64,000 nucleotides of DNA, taken from Stromatinia cepivora (taxonomy: Eukaryota > Ascomycota > Leotiomycetes > Helotiales > Sclerotiniaceae). Below are positions 22,272 through 33,880 of this stretch, piece after piece. The DNA is taken from positions 806,001-870,000 of the forward strand of contig RCTD01000015.1 of the NCBI GenBank assembly GCA_014898415.1. The letters are read 5' to 3'. A model generated the notes under the pieces. It worked only from the letters and a program-made list of their open reading frames with translations, was not told the DNA's origin and did not search any database. The position numbers and the translations under genes are program-made. Positions within the stretch are counted from its first letter, which is position 1. Each line of letters begins with the position of its first letter.

Positions 22272-23779
22272 TTTGAATAGAATGAAGAAGTCAACTAGGT
22301 TGTAGTTGTAATTTTGTTGAATAGAAATTGAGTAAATGAGAGTTGTGTCTCTGACTTAGGTCGCAGATCGTAGGTAGAAGAAGTCGAAGGTTTTTATGGT
22401 ATGAAGTTGAATTTCGTAAAGGACAGTTACAGTAGGTGCCGTGTAGTTATGTTTTCGTTTAGAAGTATAGAGATATATGTGCTGTACCGTCTGAAATGTA
22501 TGTAGCTTTTTTGAGTGGAAGTGAATCTCGAAATAGAAGTAAGATGTGCGAATTTGAAATAAACTTTCCAAATCTGGATTGTAATATTTTCAAAGGTGAG
22601 AAGTTCTTTCTGTACCTAGTTGTGCTTGCTTGTGGTGAAATTGACAAATTGAAGCCAGTTCTTTTTTATGCTGACCAAGTCACCAATTTCCTTTTCTTCA
22701 TAAATTCACTCTTCTCATCCAATGAATTTAATCCCAATTTCTTTTTTTTTTTTTTCCCAATTTTTCTATTCATAGCCTTCTTGACTTCCATTTAACTGGT
22801 GTATATTGCGGATTGCGGCAGGCAGTTCTTGTATACAAGTACAGTACCTTTACATATGCGGTGAGGGGAAGGGGGGGAAGGGGGGGGGGGAAGGAGGGGA
22901 TGGAATAGAATATTGTATGACTTACATCAAAATCCAAAAAGTAATATGCTACAATTCTTTTTCTAGCAAATATGCGGAATATAATTGTATGTATGTATGT
23001 TCAGTAAAGACTCGAATAAGTAAAAGTATTCAACGTCTCTTTATAAATGAATTATATGTTAAAAATAGAAAGAGGTCAAGTGTTCTCTTGAAAGCTTCAC
23101 CACATTAGATGAGGCTACATTTTATATAATTCCATTACCTGTAAGGTCCCATTGAACCCTTGATGTGGGGTAGAGAGATTGGATAGATGATTGGTTTATG
23201 GAGCGAGAATCTGTTCAAGTGAAGTTGAGGCTTTCATCCATGATTAAAAGTGGTCTGAAGGTTGTTCGGAAGAATCATACTCGAAATCTTTGGTGAACTA
23301 TTTATTTTCAGCTGAGAGTTGAATGTATTGTAAGATCTTCTGCTATTACATAGAAGGGGGGTAGTAATGGATTCAATATATATAAAAAAATTTCATATTA
23401 GCGACTCGAGTAAATACCTACCTAGTAATTATCTAGTACACCCGTGGACCTTATTAATGACGGGCCAAACCACAATCAGACACCAGTTTCAAATGATGCA
23501 ATATTTTGGTGGATTGAGTTGATTTGTTGATAGATTTGCTCATGGGAACCGCGGTATCAAGTTCGACTCAAGCTTGCAGTGTTATCATTACAGGTATTCG
23601 TGATTCAGCTAAATATAGTCATAGGGTTAAGTTGGGCAAAACTAATGGAGTAAAACGACTTGCTCTTTTGCTAGATCTGAACACAGCAGGCAACTAAGCT
23701 AAACTACTACCAATCCCTTTTTTCCCTTTTTTCATCATGTCATATCATTTCATTTCATACCATTGTGTGCTAAAATCAT
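22272..23779. other. Intergenic region between SND1 and SOD1
   Basis: SND1 promoter side on the left and SOD1 3' side on the right. It holds a T-run (22742-22756) and a guanine-rich tract (22863-22900). Short frames here (for example 22496-22795) read through these low-complexity runs and are not supported as genes. Confidence 0.6.
22863..22900 (+). other. Guanine-rich tract, G-quadruplex-capable
   Basis: Several runs of four to twelve G separated by AA or A (GGGGAAGGGGGGGAAGGGG...). Such spacing permits G-quadruplex formation on the plus strand. It lies about 600 bp upstream of the SND1 start codon. Confidence 0.75.
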
Positions 23780-24679
23780 TTATGCAGCAATACCAATAAC
23801 ACCTGTAGATAAACATTACTAACGTGCCAATATATGCAACTGCAATAAAAAGAAAACATACCGCAGGCTGGTCTGGTTCCGGCGTTACCGGTCTTCTTGG
23901 ACTCCTCAGAGTCTCCTCTGCCGAGGTCATCAGTTCCGGAGTGGACAACAACGGTACGCTGAAATGGTCGTCAGTATTTGTATATGATGTTTTGATGGAA
24001 GCACCTACTCCAATGATACTCAAAGGGCCAATCAACTTAATCTGACTATCTCCAAGAGAACCAGTGGCATTTCCTTGGGCGTCAGTCTTGAAGTTTCCGA
24101 GATCACCTACATGGCGGACCTCATCGGTAGGAGCACCATGGGTTTGACCGTGTGGGTTGACTAAAAGTATTGAATCAGCCTTATGGTCCATTATAGATAT
24201 TCTATTCGGAACTTGGGAATCGTACAATGAGGACCGGCAGATGTGCAACCGTTAGTGTTGTCACCGAATTGATGAATGTGCATGCCACGCTCAGCATTTG
24301 CATCATTTCCAGAGATGTTCCAAGTGATGATGGTTGGGGAAGACTCGTCGGCTTGCTCGAAAGTAACGGTACCGGAGACCTTGGAGTCACCTCGGACGGT
24401 AGCAACTAAAAAAGAGGAAAGAACGAGGTTAGCACATGACTTTCATTCCATAAGGCTGTGAAACAATGGAAGATGGAGAAGAATCAATTTAAAATATTGT
24501 AATATTGTAGATTAGATGCTTGATTGGAGATAGTGTGGCCATCAGGGTATCCCATTGTCAATGAAAATGTGCTCAAAAGCTCTCAAGTTGACCCCGCCAT
24601 TGGTTACAACATTAAATATGTGGGGTAAGTGACGGCATGGATTGAGATATTAGATATAAAACGTACCTGCTTTAACCAT
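23780..24679 (-). CDS. SOD1: Cu/Zn superoxide dismutase
   Basis: Cytosolic copper/zinc superoxide dismutase, converting superoxide to oxygen and hydrogen peroxide. Five exons: 24679-24667, 24405-24226, 24160-24009, 23958-23862 and 23802-23780, in total 465 nt or 154 residues, the standard size. All introns are GT-AG and the phases fit. Copper and zinc ligands are visible in [21 protein letters not shown], in [15 protein letters not shown] and in [13 protein letters not shown]; the C-terminal block [15 protein letters not shown] is canonical. The first exon (MVKA) is only 13 nt and the first intron is 261 nt, the longest in the gene and a possible site of regulation. No signal peptide. Confidence 0.96.
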
Positions 24680-27633
24680 TTTGATGAATTATTGTGTGAA
24701 TTTGTTGATTCGAAAGTTTGAAGTTCTTGAAGATGATTTTTTGATGTTGTTGTCGTTTTACAAGAAATAGTAGAATTGAAAAGAAAGAGGGGTGGGAGCT
24801 GGTGGAAGGAAGCTTTGAACATTCCAACGAAAGTGGGGTTTTTGGATGTTTTGATCCATCATCCCATCTGCACGATTATCAATTCAATAATCATCTTGAT
24901 TTCCGTCTAACACCGAGCGAATCAAAGCGATGGACTTTTGTTATAGAATCACGTGTAAGTACCAAACGTCGATGTCTATTTTATAATGATCATTTCGTCA
25001 TTGACAATTTGATACTTTTGTGCCTTGATATGGTCTCAACTTTGCCAGCTCAGATCCTAAAAATAATTGACATGATGCGCACGCCAGATGATGGCCATTA
25101 TCTTCTCTTTAAGCCTCGCAAGTTGGCCCTACTTCATCGAACTTCTGGCAAAATCTCCAGCTCAAGACCAACAGTGCAATTCAAGGGTTTCAAGTGCCCT
25201 ATACGTTCATTGATGATTACAACTCGTGGCTGATTTGTAGTCAAAAGGATATCATATATTCTACCGGGATCCTTCCAAATCATTACATCAGTTACTGTCT
25301 ATGGCCTATCCAGCAGGATTTTGTACGTGAAATTCCCACGATAAATCTGAAAGTATAAGATAACGTTTCGAGTCGACACAAGTGCTACTCTGGACGCTAG
25401 GTGGGCCGATGACTGTGACTGGAAGTTATCATGCTTCGGACCATGGAAATATAATGACATGCCCAGGACATTACACCGAGCGAATTCCATCTCCAACACT
25501 TGCGGATGCCAATACTGCCTCAACGTTCTTGAGTGCGTTGATGTTTTCGTCTTTGATGTTTGGGAATAGCTGGAAGATTTTGTCGTGTCCCGTTTCCCCC
25601 CTGTTATGAAGGTGCTGATGATGCAGAGGAGGTTTGAGAGGGTTTCTCCCGCCTGGGTTCGTTGTGCAGCGGATGTCTTAGGTGTAGAGGGTACTATGGT
25701 CTTCATTGTAACTTTTTGGTAGGGAAGCTGGTTGGAAATAAGTAGAAGGCGGAAGTAAGGAGGCTTTAGATGAGATGGTAGTTTGAGGGGCTGGGGAAAT
25801 GTACTTTGACTATTTATGAGGTCAAATAACGCTTGGCAGCCAGATTCTGCTTCTGGGTTCTTTTTGGCATTCTCATGAACTCGAAACGTCTTCGGTAACC
25901 TCAGCAACTCTGGGCTTACTCGACTTGCCTGCATATAATTATGAGCGGTAGACATAGCACCAATAAACAAAATCACCATTAAAAATGTTCAAAATTTGTA
26001 AAGATGGTACAGTAAGTAGTCTTCTAGAATGGGACCTCTTCAGCGGTCACCAACTTCAATGGTGACTGACACCCGCATTCTGTCAAGGCTGTGCAACAAG
26101 TTCCCTCAAAATTATTAAGAAAAGCCGCGCGAAAAGGACCCTATCAAAAGAAAAGAGATCCCCACAGCCCAAAGACCTGACTATGCGTTGGCTCATTATG
26201 AACCAGTCCTCAATTGATCCTCCTTGTGACGCGTGTAGCTATAATCTATAGTATTAAGAATGATAAATGATGCTCATTCAAATGCTAAGAGATCTGAAAA
26301 ATAGAGTACCCGTTTTAACATCTATGATATGATTTCTTTTAACCTCTGCTTCGGAGTTCAAGGTCTGATGTTCCCAATTTTAACTCTTTCATGGCATGGG
26401 ATCCACGTGGTGGTCAACTTTAATGACTTTGGGGAAATGTTATTATATTTATTAATCGAGACCCTTAACCCCTTTTTTTTTTAAAAAAAAAACCTCTTCT
26501 GGTAAGAATACAAGATTGATATCAAACGGGTATAAGTGGAGGTCTCTCCCTCAATTCAGGAGCCGATACATACTTTTAAGAATAACCTTACTTTGACACA
26601 ATGTCTCAGGAAGTTCCAACACCCGTATCTCAAAATGCTATTTAAGATATTCTATCGTCATATATACCTTCGTCTTACATTACAATACGCCATTAGTCAC
26701 AGCCCTACCGTGAGGCTGGACCTTTTTCTTTCTTTTACTGTGCCATCATTGATGTAATGTACAATGTATGAGCGGGGCGTCGTAGGTTGGTTGGATGAAT
26801 GAATGAATGAATAGCAAAGACGGCAAATATACCACCATTTGAATGGCCAAGAAATCTTCAATGAATAAATTTATTGAATTGCGATCCGCCTACAAAATAC
26901 TCCATTGATAATTTAGAAAGGGCTGAATATAAATTCATTCAAAATTTCTAATCTTAGAATGATTTAGATGTTATAATTACACCATTTTTTACCATATAAC
27001 CCTTTAAAGAAGTCGTGGTCAATCAACCAATCAAGATTCGAGAGCTTGCGACGACGATCAGCTCCAGAACATATCCAAAGATAAAAAAAAAAAAGTCATA
27101 TACGAGTTCACAAACAACCTTTGAATAAGACAAAAGAACATATACATCTTTCAGTTGACTCACTTAGTCACTCAGTCACTCTCTCATTTATTTAAAAGCT
27201 ACCAAATATCATAATATTAAAGTGTTTGGTTAATCATAACACCAACCCCCCACAGCAAAACCCGAAGGATTATACCCAGTCAAGATAGATTGATTGATTG
27301 CGTTTATACGGAGACTCCGAAAACCGTATTGAATTCTCGCACATTGTTGCAAAATCTACACGACACCGCGCATAAGGCCTAAGATTGAGACGTCGACTTA
27401 CGCTGATTATCTGGGAACCTCGATATCTTCTCCTTGAACACAACATCCCCAGCGATCGAATGTGTATTATCTCGACTTTCTAATTGCGCGCAGAGCATGC
27501 AAAAACTCGTCAAAAAACCCAACATACAACCACGATAAACTAGCTAGTCGATTCGCAGATTATTACATTTCTTGCTGTACATACAGGTCCATTCGAAACT
27601 TGAGCTCTTGCGCAGATTTGTATCGTCGCAACT
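24680..27633. other. Large divergent intergenic region (SOD1 / RhoGEF)
   Basis: Carries both promoters. Weak frames exist: 24802-25233 plus (143 codons) and 25299-25979 minus (226 codons), neither with a recognised domain. A near-perfect T10/A10 palindrome lies at 26471-26491, and GAATGAATGAATGAAT at 26796-26812. The last 600 bp, up to 27633, contain many short polypyrimidine stretches and look like a long 5' leader of the RhoGEF gene. Confidence 0.5.
25299..25979 (-). CDS. Doubtful hypothetical ORF
   Basis: 226-codon open frame with no recognised domain and a Ser/Thr/Gln-biased composition. A part (MKTIVPSTPKTSAAQRTQAGE) looks protein-like, but the end (FQIYRGNFTYKILLDRP) looks like random translation. 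Nothing in the sequence confirms it as a gene. It could hide a shorter spliced gene. Confidence 0.2.
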   Translation of the reverse strand: MVILFIGAMSTAHNYMQASRVSPELLRLPKTFRVHENAKKNPEAESGCQALFDLINSQSTFPQPLKLPSHLKPPYFRLLLISNQLPYQKVTMKTIVPSTPKTSAAQRTQAGETLSNLLCIISTFITGGKRDTTKSSSYSQTSKTKTSTHSRTLRQYWHPQVLEMEFARCNVLGMSLYFHGPKHDNFQSQSSAHLASRVALVSTRNVILYFQIYRGNFTYKILLDRP

Positions 27634-30600
27634 ATGTCCTTCCACGCAAATGGTGGCCGACGCTACGGACATGTACCTCCAGCACAATATGGTGCACCAA
27701 CGGGTCAACCTTCAAATAATTCGAGTCAAGGCTTGCATAGGCAGTCTAGTTTTGACAATGGAGATGATGCTGCATTTTTCGATCCGGGTCATAGCGGATA
27801 CCAACCTGCCCCTCCATCTTCGGCGAGGGTTTCAATGCCATCAGAAGATTTATACATGTCAAATAACTCAATGAGTCCACATTCGCCTGGCAGATCATCG
27901 TTTGGCACACCTGGTAGTCCAGCTCTGTCGGGATACCAACATCAATATCAACCTTTAAACGGACCTCAATCCCCCTCGCTTACCCAACAACCAGCATATA
28001 ACCCTCAGAACTTTGCCAGGTCCCAATCGCACTCACAGCCATCCCAATATCGGTCTCAAGCCCCATATAGCCCGAGCCTTTCTAGCCAACATCAATACTC
28101 AAATTCTACATCTTCCAGTCATCAGCCATACAACCCCGCAGCTTATCAACCATCGCAATATCCCACACGCGCCTCGTCGACTGCTTCTGCGTACAATAAC
28201 TACAATAATTACAATAACTCGTATGCGCAGACTCCTACCTCTACATCAGGATCCTATTGGTCCTCATCATCCCCTCCAGCGCGCGCAAGTGCCATATATG
28301 AGAGTTACATGGATTCGCCACCTATCAGAAGTCCAAGCTATGCTACTCACTCAGCTCCTTTACCACTGCCCCCGAGGCAGGGTTCGTACAATCCGCCACC
28401 TACAGCTCCGTATCCCGTCAACGGAGACAATTTTGCTGAAGATGATTACATGAGGAATACACAAATGCCCACATACCCAAATTTCCCCGGTGGTGTACTT
28501 CGAGAAAATTCAACTGACTCCATACCTCAAGATATCCCTCCCATTCCTCCGCCCAAACGGTCTTCGACAAACTCCTCGAACGCTCCCGTGATGCCTATGC
28601 CTGTGTCTCCTGGAACTACATTACAAAGACACCCAACACAAAGACCCTTACCTAGTGCGCCAATGGAACAAAATACAGGAGATGAAGATGACTGGGGTTT
28701 AGGAATACAAGGTAAGACAGATGAAGAACTTGCCCAAGAACAAATTTTTGCAGATATTGGAGATGCCCTTGGACCTTCCCACCGGAATGGAGACCTTCTG
28801 GATGGTGAACTACATCGATATGATTCAAGAGCAACTACTGTTCATTCTGGTGCTGGGGTTAACCGTTTTCCATCTACAGCTTCTACATTACATACCGAAG
28901 GGACTATCTACGATGACTACGATGATGACGAAAGTGATTTGGAAGCTGTCGCGGGTCTCGAAGCTATGCGCATTGCCGATGAACAAGAATCCCAGGGGCT
29001 AGGTTCGGGGAGCTTAAGTTTTGGTGGACTATACGAAGGACACCTATCTTATTATGAGACAGCACACCAGGATCAATTTTCTCGTGAGGAAAGCAGTGAT
29101 AGCGACTACAAAGGTATGGATCTGGGCCTTGCTGGCGGTGGATATGACGCACATATGTCATATGGAGATGACCTTGCTGGTATGAGTACAGAGCATAGCA
29201 GTGAGATGGAAGACCAGAGTCGGCCATTACCGACACCACATCAACTTGGTCGTTCTGACAGCCGTGCTCAGAGAGGTGGTTTGGGAGGAATGGCGGATTA
29301 TTCAATGCCAGGGGAGGGTGAACTTCATCCCTTTCCTGCTTTTGAAGAAGCGAGGGTTGATAATTACGGCACTGGTGGCCTAGAAAGGCCAACGTCTCAT
29401 GCTCACCGGTTGAGCTTTGACGAAGGGGATGAACATTCGATTCAATCTCGAATCTTGGATTCACGGCAAAGTGGTAGGTCTGGAAGTGATAGCCCCACGA
29501 GAGATGAGATGCCAGATATGTTCTACCATCCAGGAATGACCCCGGGATCTTACCAAAGGCCTCTTCCGGCAGTGCCTCCAATGTCCGAAAATAGGACACC
29601 TCAGTTACAACCAGCTGGCTCTTACCGCAACTCGCATGGGTATTCGCACTCCTACTCTTCAAGTATCGATAGTGCGAGGCCTTGTCCTCCTAGTGGACCG
29701 GATGCATACACGCAAAACACACTTCAGCCTGCACTTCAATACGTTCCAAGATCATCGTCACTCCATAGTCACAGCAGCACTGCACAAACAATACCTCCAG
29801 TCCGATCGAAAACAGACGCAGAGGAGCGCCAAGCCAGAGCAAAAGGTAATAGACAGTCTATGCTACGGTCCGCCGCAGGATTGGATGGCTATGATGCATC
29901 TACTCCGCAGTCACTAGGGACGCTTGATTTACCCGCCTTACCCGCCGGTCGTCGTAAGAAGTTTTCGCCTGGAAGATTATCGACAGCAGATTTTAGGAGG
30001 TGTGCGGAACCATGGGCTTTGAGCAGAATCGCAGCTTGGATACGAGAAATGGCTGGCGGAGAAACTGGAGAAGGCGAATCTGACCTTCGAGTAAAAACCA
30101 TTGAAGATGGTCTTATTGCCCTGTTTACTCACATGGTACCAACCATGAACACGGCCGATGCGGAGACGTTGAGTGAAAGAGTTGTAAAGTCTATGTTCGA
30201 TGCTGGGATTTTGGTGAATGACGAAGAATGGGTCAAACTCGGTCAAGGTGAGGTATCTGGTGTGTTATGGCAATTGACAGGCTCGGGCTGCTATGCGCCG
30301 AAGCTTCACGAACATGAAATAGAAGGCCGATGTTACTCGCATCATTGTACGCGCACACTGAAGAAGATTAACTTACAATCTCAGACCTTGGAACCGTCGA
30401 GAAAATCCGAAGATTGGATTACTTTCTTCAAAGTAACAAAGGAAATGCTTGGTGGTGTAACCAAGAAAGAGATCGAGCTACAGAACAATCTTCACGAGAT
30501 AGTCATGTCGGAAGATATCTATATGGACCAGATAAATGTGTTGCGCATACTATATCGAGACAATCTTGCTTCATGGCAACCTCCCATCATTGCGAAAGCG

Positions 30601-33079
30601 AAGATTAGCAAGTTCGTTTCTTCGGTTTTTGGAAAAGTCGAGGCAATTAAAAATGTCAATGAAAACCATCTCCTCGCACAATTGAAGTATAGGCAAAAAG
30701 AGCAAGGACCTTGGGTGACGGGCTTTAGCGATATTTTCAGGGAGTGGATAAGAAAGGCTAAATCGGCATATATTGAGTATGCTGCTGGATTTCCATATGC
30801 CACATATCTTGTCCGAAGAGAAGCAGATAGAAATCTTCTATTCCGCCAATTTCTAGACCAAGCTAGAGATAACAAGCTGTCCGGCCGTCTAGATTGGAAC
30901 ACGTACTTAAAAGCACCAATCACGAGGTTGCAGCGCTATGGTCTTCTTCTCGGAACCGTTCTCAAAAATATGACCAAGGATAGCGATGAAAAGACAACTC
31001 TAGCGATCGCTATTGAAGAGATCAAGGCTGTCACATTAGAGTGTGATGCTAAGGTTGAGGAACAAAGTAGGAAGGTCGACATGATTGAGTTACAATCGAA
31101 ACTGTATCTTCGCCCTGGCATGGAGCGTGTTGAGCTCAACTTGGATCATCTAGGCCGCGAGCTCCTTCACAGAGGAGATTTACAGCGTGCCGGTAATAAT
31201 CGATTTACCTGGCTAGAAACTCATGCCATCCTATTCGATCATTATTTTGTTTTAGCGAAGAGTGTCATTCACCGAGATGCCAGTGGTGCACGAAAGAAGG
31301 AAGTTTATGATGTGTCGAAACTGGTGGGTATTCAGCAAATTTCGATCAATTGACATTTACTGACCTTTGTTCTAGCCGATTCCCATGCAGCTTTTAGTTC
31401 TTGAAAGCAGTGATGATGACCCAGTGCAGAAATCCGCTGTAAAAGGTATTGGTGCTGTCACAACAACCGTCACCAAAACTGCCCCAGCAACTGCTGCTGA
31501 AGCAAGGTTAAATCGCACTGCCACGAACGCTACTGGACTTGAGAGAATGCAAACATTAGAGCACACAAACTCTAACAATTCGGTTTCAACCACAACTTCT
31601 GTGACGCGACTTAATACTGGTAATATGAACGATAACGATGCAAAGGTGATGTATCCATTCCGTATTAAGCATTTAGGCAAAGCCGAAGTTTATACCCTCT
31701 ATGCTCCATCAGCCGCAAGCCGAGATAAGTGGTGTGATAAAATAATTGAAGCGAAGACGCGTTACGCAGCGGCTCTCTTTGCGCAGAATGCTGAGCCTTT
31801 CCGTCTCAAAGTTGTTGCTGACAGTGCTTTTGCCTATGACAACTCGATGATCTATCAACAAAGAGCTATTATTGCTATCTCTGGTACACCAATAGATAGA
31901 GCCGTCAGAGAGATGGAACATACTTATGGTTCAAAACCCCGACCGTCCCCTGTATGCAGAGCTCAAGTCAATTGCGCTGTATCTTTTACATCATATGGGA
32001 AACTTTTGATTGCAATTGGAACAGATTATGGGGTTTATATTTCTGAGGCATCAAATCCTCGAGGGTGGTCAAGGGTAAGTGCATCTTGTTTTTGATTTCA
32101 ATAAACTTCAAGCTAATATTCGTAGACTATCCAAATGCCCAAAGTTACACAAATCGCCATCCTTGAAGAATTCTCGCTATGCATCATCATCGCCGACAAA
32201 TCTCTAATTGCATATCATCTCGACGTAATCATTCCTGCCTCGAACTTTTCTGGCAACAATACAGACACATCTCGTCGAGCACCCCAAAAACTTTCCGGCG
32301 CTCGTGACGTATCATTCTTCGCCACAGCTCGTATGAAAGAAAGAACGCTAGTTTTCTACAAGAAAAAGGAGAGTCTTCATTCCGTTTTCAAAGTCTTAGA
32401 GCCAGTCGTTCAGAAATCATCGGAGAAGAAGTCTCGTCTATTTGGCAAACGCTTTGGTGGTAATACTGAGTTTTTCCGTGAATTTGATGAATTCTATATT
32501 CCAACCGAATGCTTCACCATCAATCTCTTTCAATCATACATCGCCATATCCACGCAGAAAGGATTTGAACTTCTAACCCTTGATAAAAAGGTCCCAATGA
32601 GTATTCCAGATACCAAAAACCAAAATATAGCATCCATAGCCGCTCGACTCCAGGGTCAAAGACCTCTAGGCATGTTTCGACTTTCTGATGCCGAATTCCT
32701 TCTCTGCTATGCAGAATGTGGCGTATACGTCGATAAACACGGCGAGGTCTCCCGATCCGTCATTATGGAATTTGTAGGGAGAGCTAAGACCGCAGCTATG
32801 TATGGTGCCTACTTGGTACTATTCGATAGCGATTTCGTCGAAATTAGAAATGCGGAGAACGGAAGGTTGAGACAAGTTATTGCGGGTAGTGACGTGAGAT
32901 GTCTTGATGCGGGTACGAATCCGCAGGGCGCAGGTGCAAATTCTATGGCTACTATGAGTCCGATGGGTGGACAGGGAGGCGCCATGGGGAGAACGTTGAA
33001 GTTGGCGATGGCGCATCCGGAAATTGTAGGGAATCAGATCGTGTTGGAGATGGTGCTTAATGAGGGGCATTTGGAGTAG
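27634..33079 (+). CDS. ROM2: Rho guanine nucleotide exchange factor, DEP-DH-PH-CNH (Rom2/Rgf type)
   Basis: Activator of Rho1-type GTPases in the cell-wall integrity pathway, acting at the plasma membrane at growth sites. Three exons, 27634-31323, 31376-32074 and 32126-33079, with 52-bp and 51-bp GT-AG introns, give 1780 residues. The N-terminal ~780 are low-complexity, rich in Ser, Pro, Gln and Tyr (NNYNNYNNSYAQTPTS), with acidic stretches. A DEP-like region lies about 785-905 (FTHMVPTMNTADAETLSERVV), the DH domain about 940-1145 (KKEIELQNNLHEIVMSEDIY, PITRLQRYGLLLGTVLKNM), a split PH domain about 1155-1375 interrupted by a Thr/Ala-rich insert (VTTTVTKTAPATAAEARL), and a citron-homology domain from about 1385 to the end (FRLKVVADSAFAYD, VSRSVIMEFVG). 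Longer than yeast Rom2 mainly through the N-terminus. Symbol by domain order only. Confidence 0.93.
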
Positions 33080-33880
33080 TCGGCGAGTATGTGAGCGTCT
33101 GAGCGTCTGAGTCGCGGTGAGGGTGGGAAGGGTGACAAGAAAGGAAAGAAGGAAAATGGACCTTCACTTTACTGATGACGATACGAATGAATGGTTGGGC
33201 GAGCAGTCAGACAAGACAAGGAAATCTTGACTTTGACTCTCACTACTGGACAAAAGGAGATGGGTCTGATGGGTTTGATGGGAAGGCAAGGCAAGGGAAG
33301 GTAGGAGGGAGGGTAGGGAGGAAGGAAAGTGCTTTTTTATGTGCATATAATACCATACCAGTTGTACCTGGCGTTTTTTATCTTATTTTTTATTGATTGA
33401 TTACTTGTTTGATGATGATGATGAAGGAGAAGTATGAATTTATGAGCTTTTTACCTATTTGTGATGTGATGTGATGTGATGTGATGTTATGTGGTTTTTG
33501 TTGTTGTTTTTGGGGAGGAGAGGGGGAGAGGGAGAGGGGGGTGATTTAAGTATTTTTTGAATATTTGGATTTGTATTAAGGAAGGATTTTGGGGATTCTT
33601 CTTTTTTGTGATTTGTGTTTTGGATGTTTGGTATTGGATGTTTGGTATTGGATGTTTGGTATTGGATTAGTTGCACATGAATCATACATAGTACTTGAGT
33701 ATGGTTATGGTTTATTTTGTGATATATAGAGGGGATTTTTATTTTATTTTAGCATATCATAATATCCGTATATCCATACATCTATCATCATCAAATCAGA
33801 GCGGGGTATTCGCATTCATCCCCTCTCCCCTATCTCACCTCATGATCTCTCATCATCCCTCATCCCTCACCAACAACCCC
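33080..33880. other. Convergent 3' region with simple repeats
   Basis: Lies between convergent RhoGEF and LeuRS genes. It contains GTGAT pentamers (33462-33486), a G/A-rich tract (33510-33541), and three copies of the 14-bp unit GGATGTTTGGTATT (33623-33665). No coding evidence. Confidence 0.7.

Noticed and set aside
24802..25233. 143-codon plus ORF in the SOD1 upstream region
   Set aside because: Starts within the SOD1 upstream region on the opposite strand, has no recognised motif and no splice or promoter support.
28964..29662. 232-codon minus ORF inside the RhoGEF gene
   Set aside because: Antisense shadow of the low-complexity RhoGEF N-terminus, which continues uninterrupted on the plus strand.
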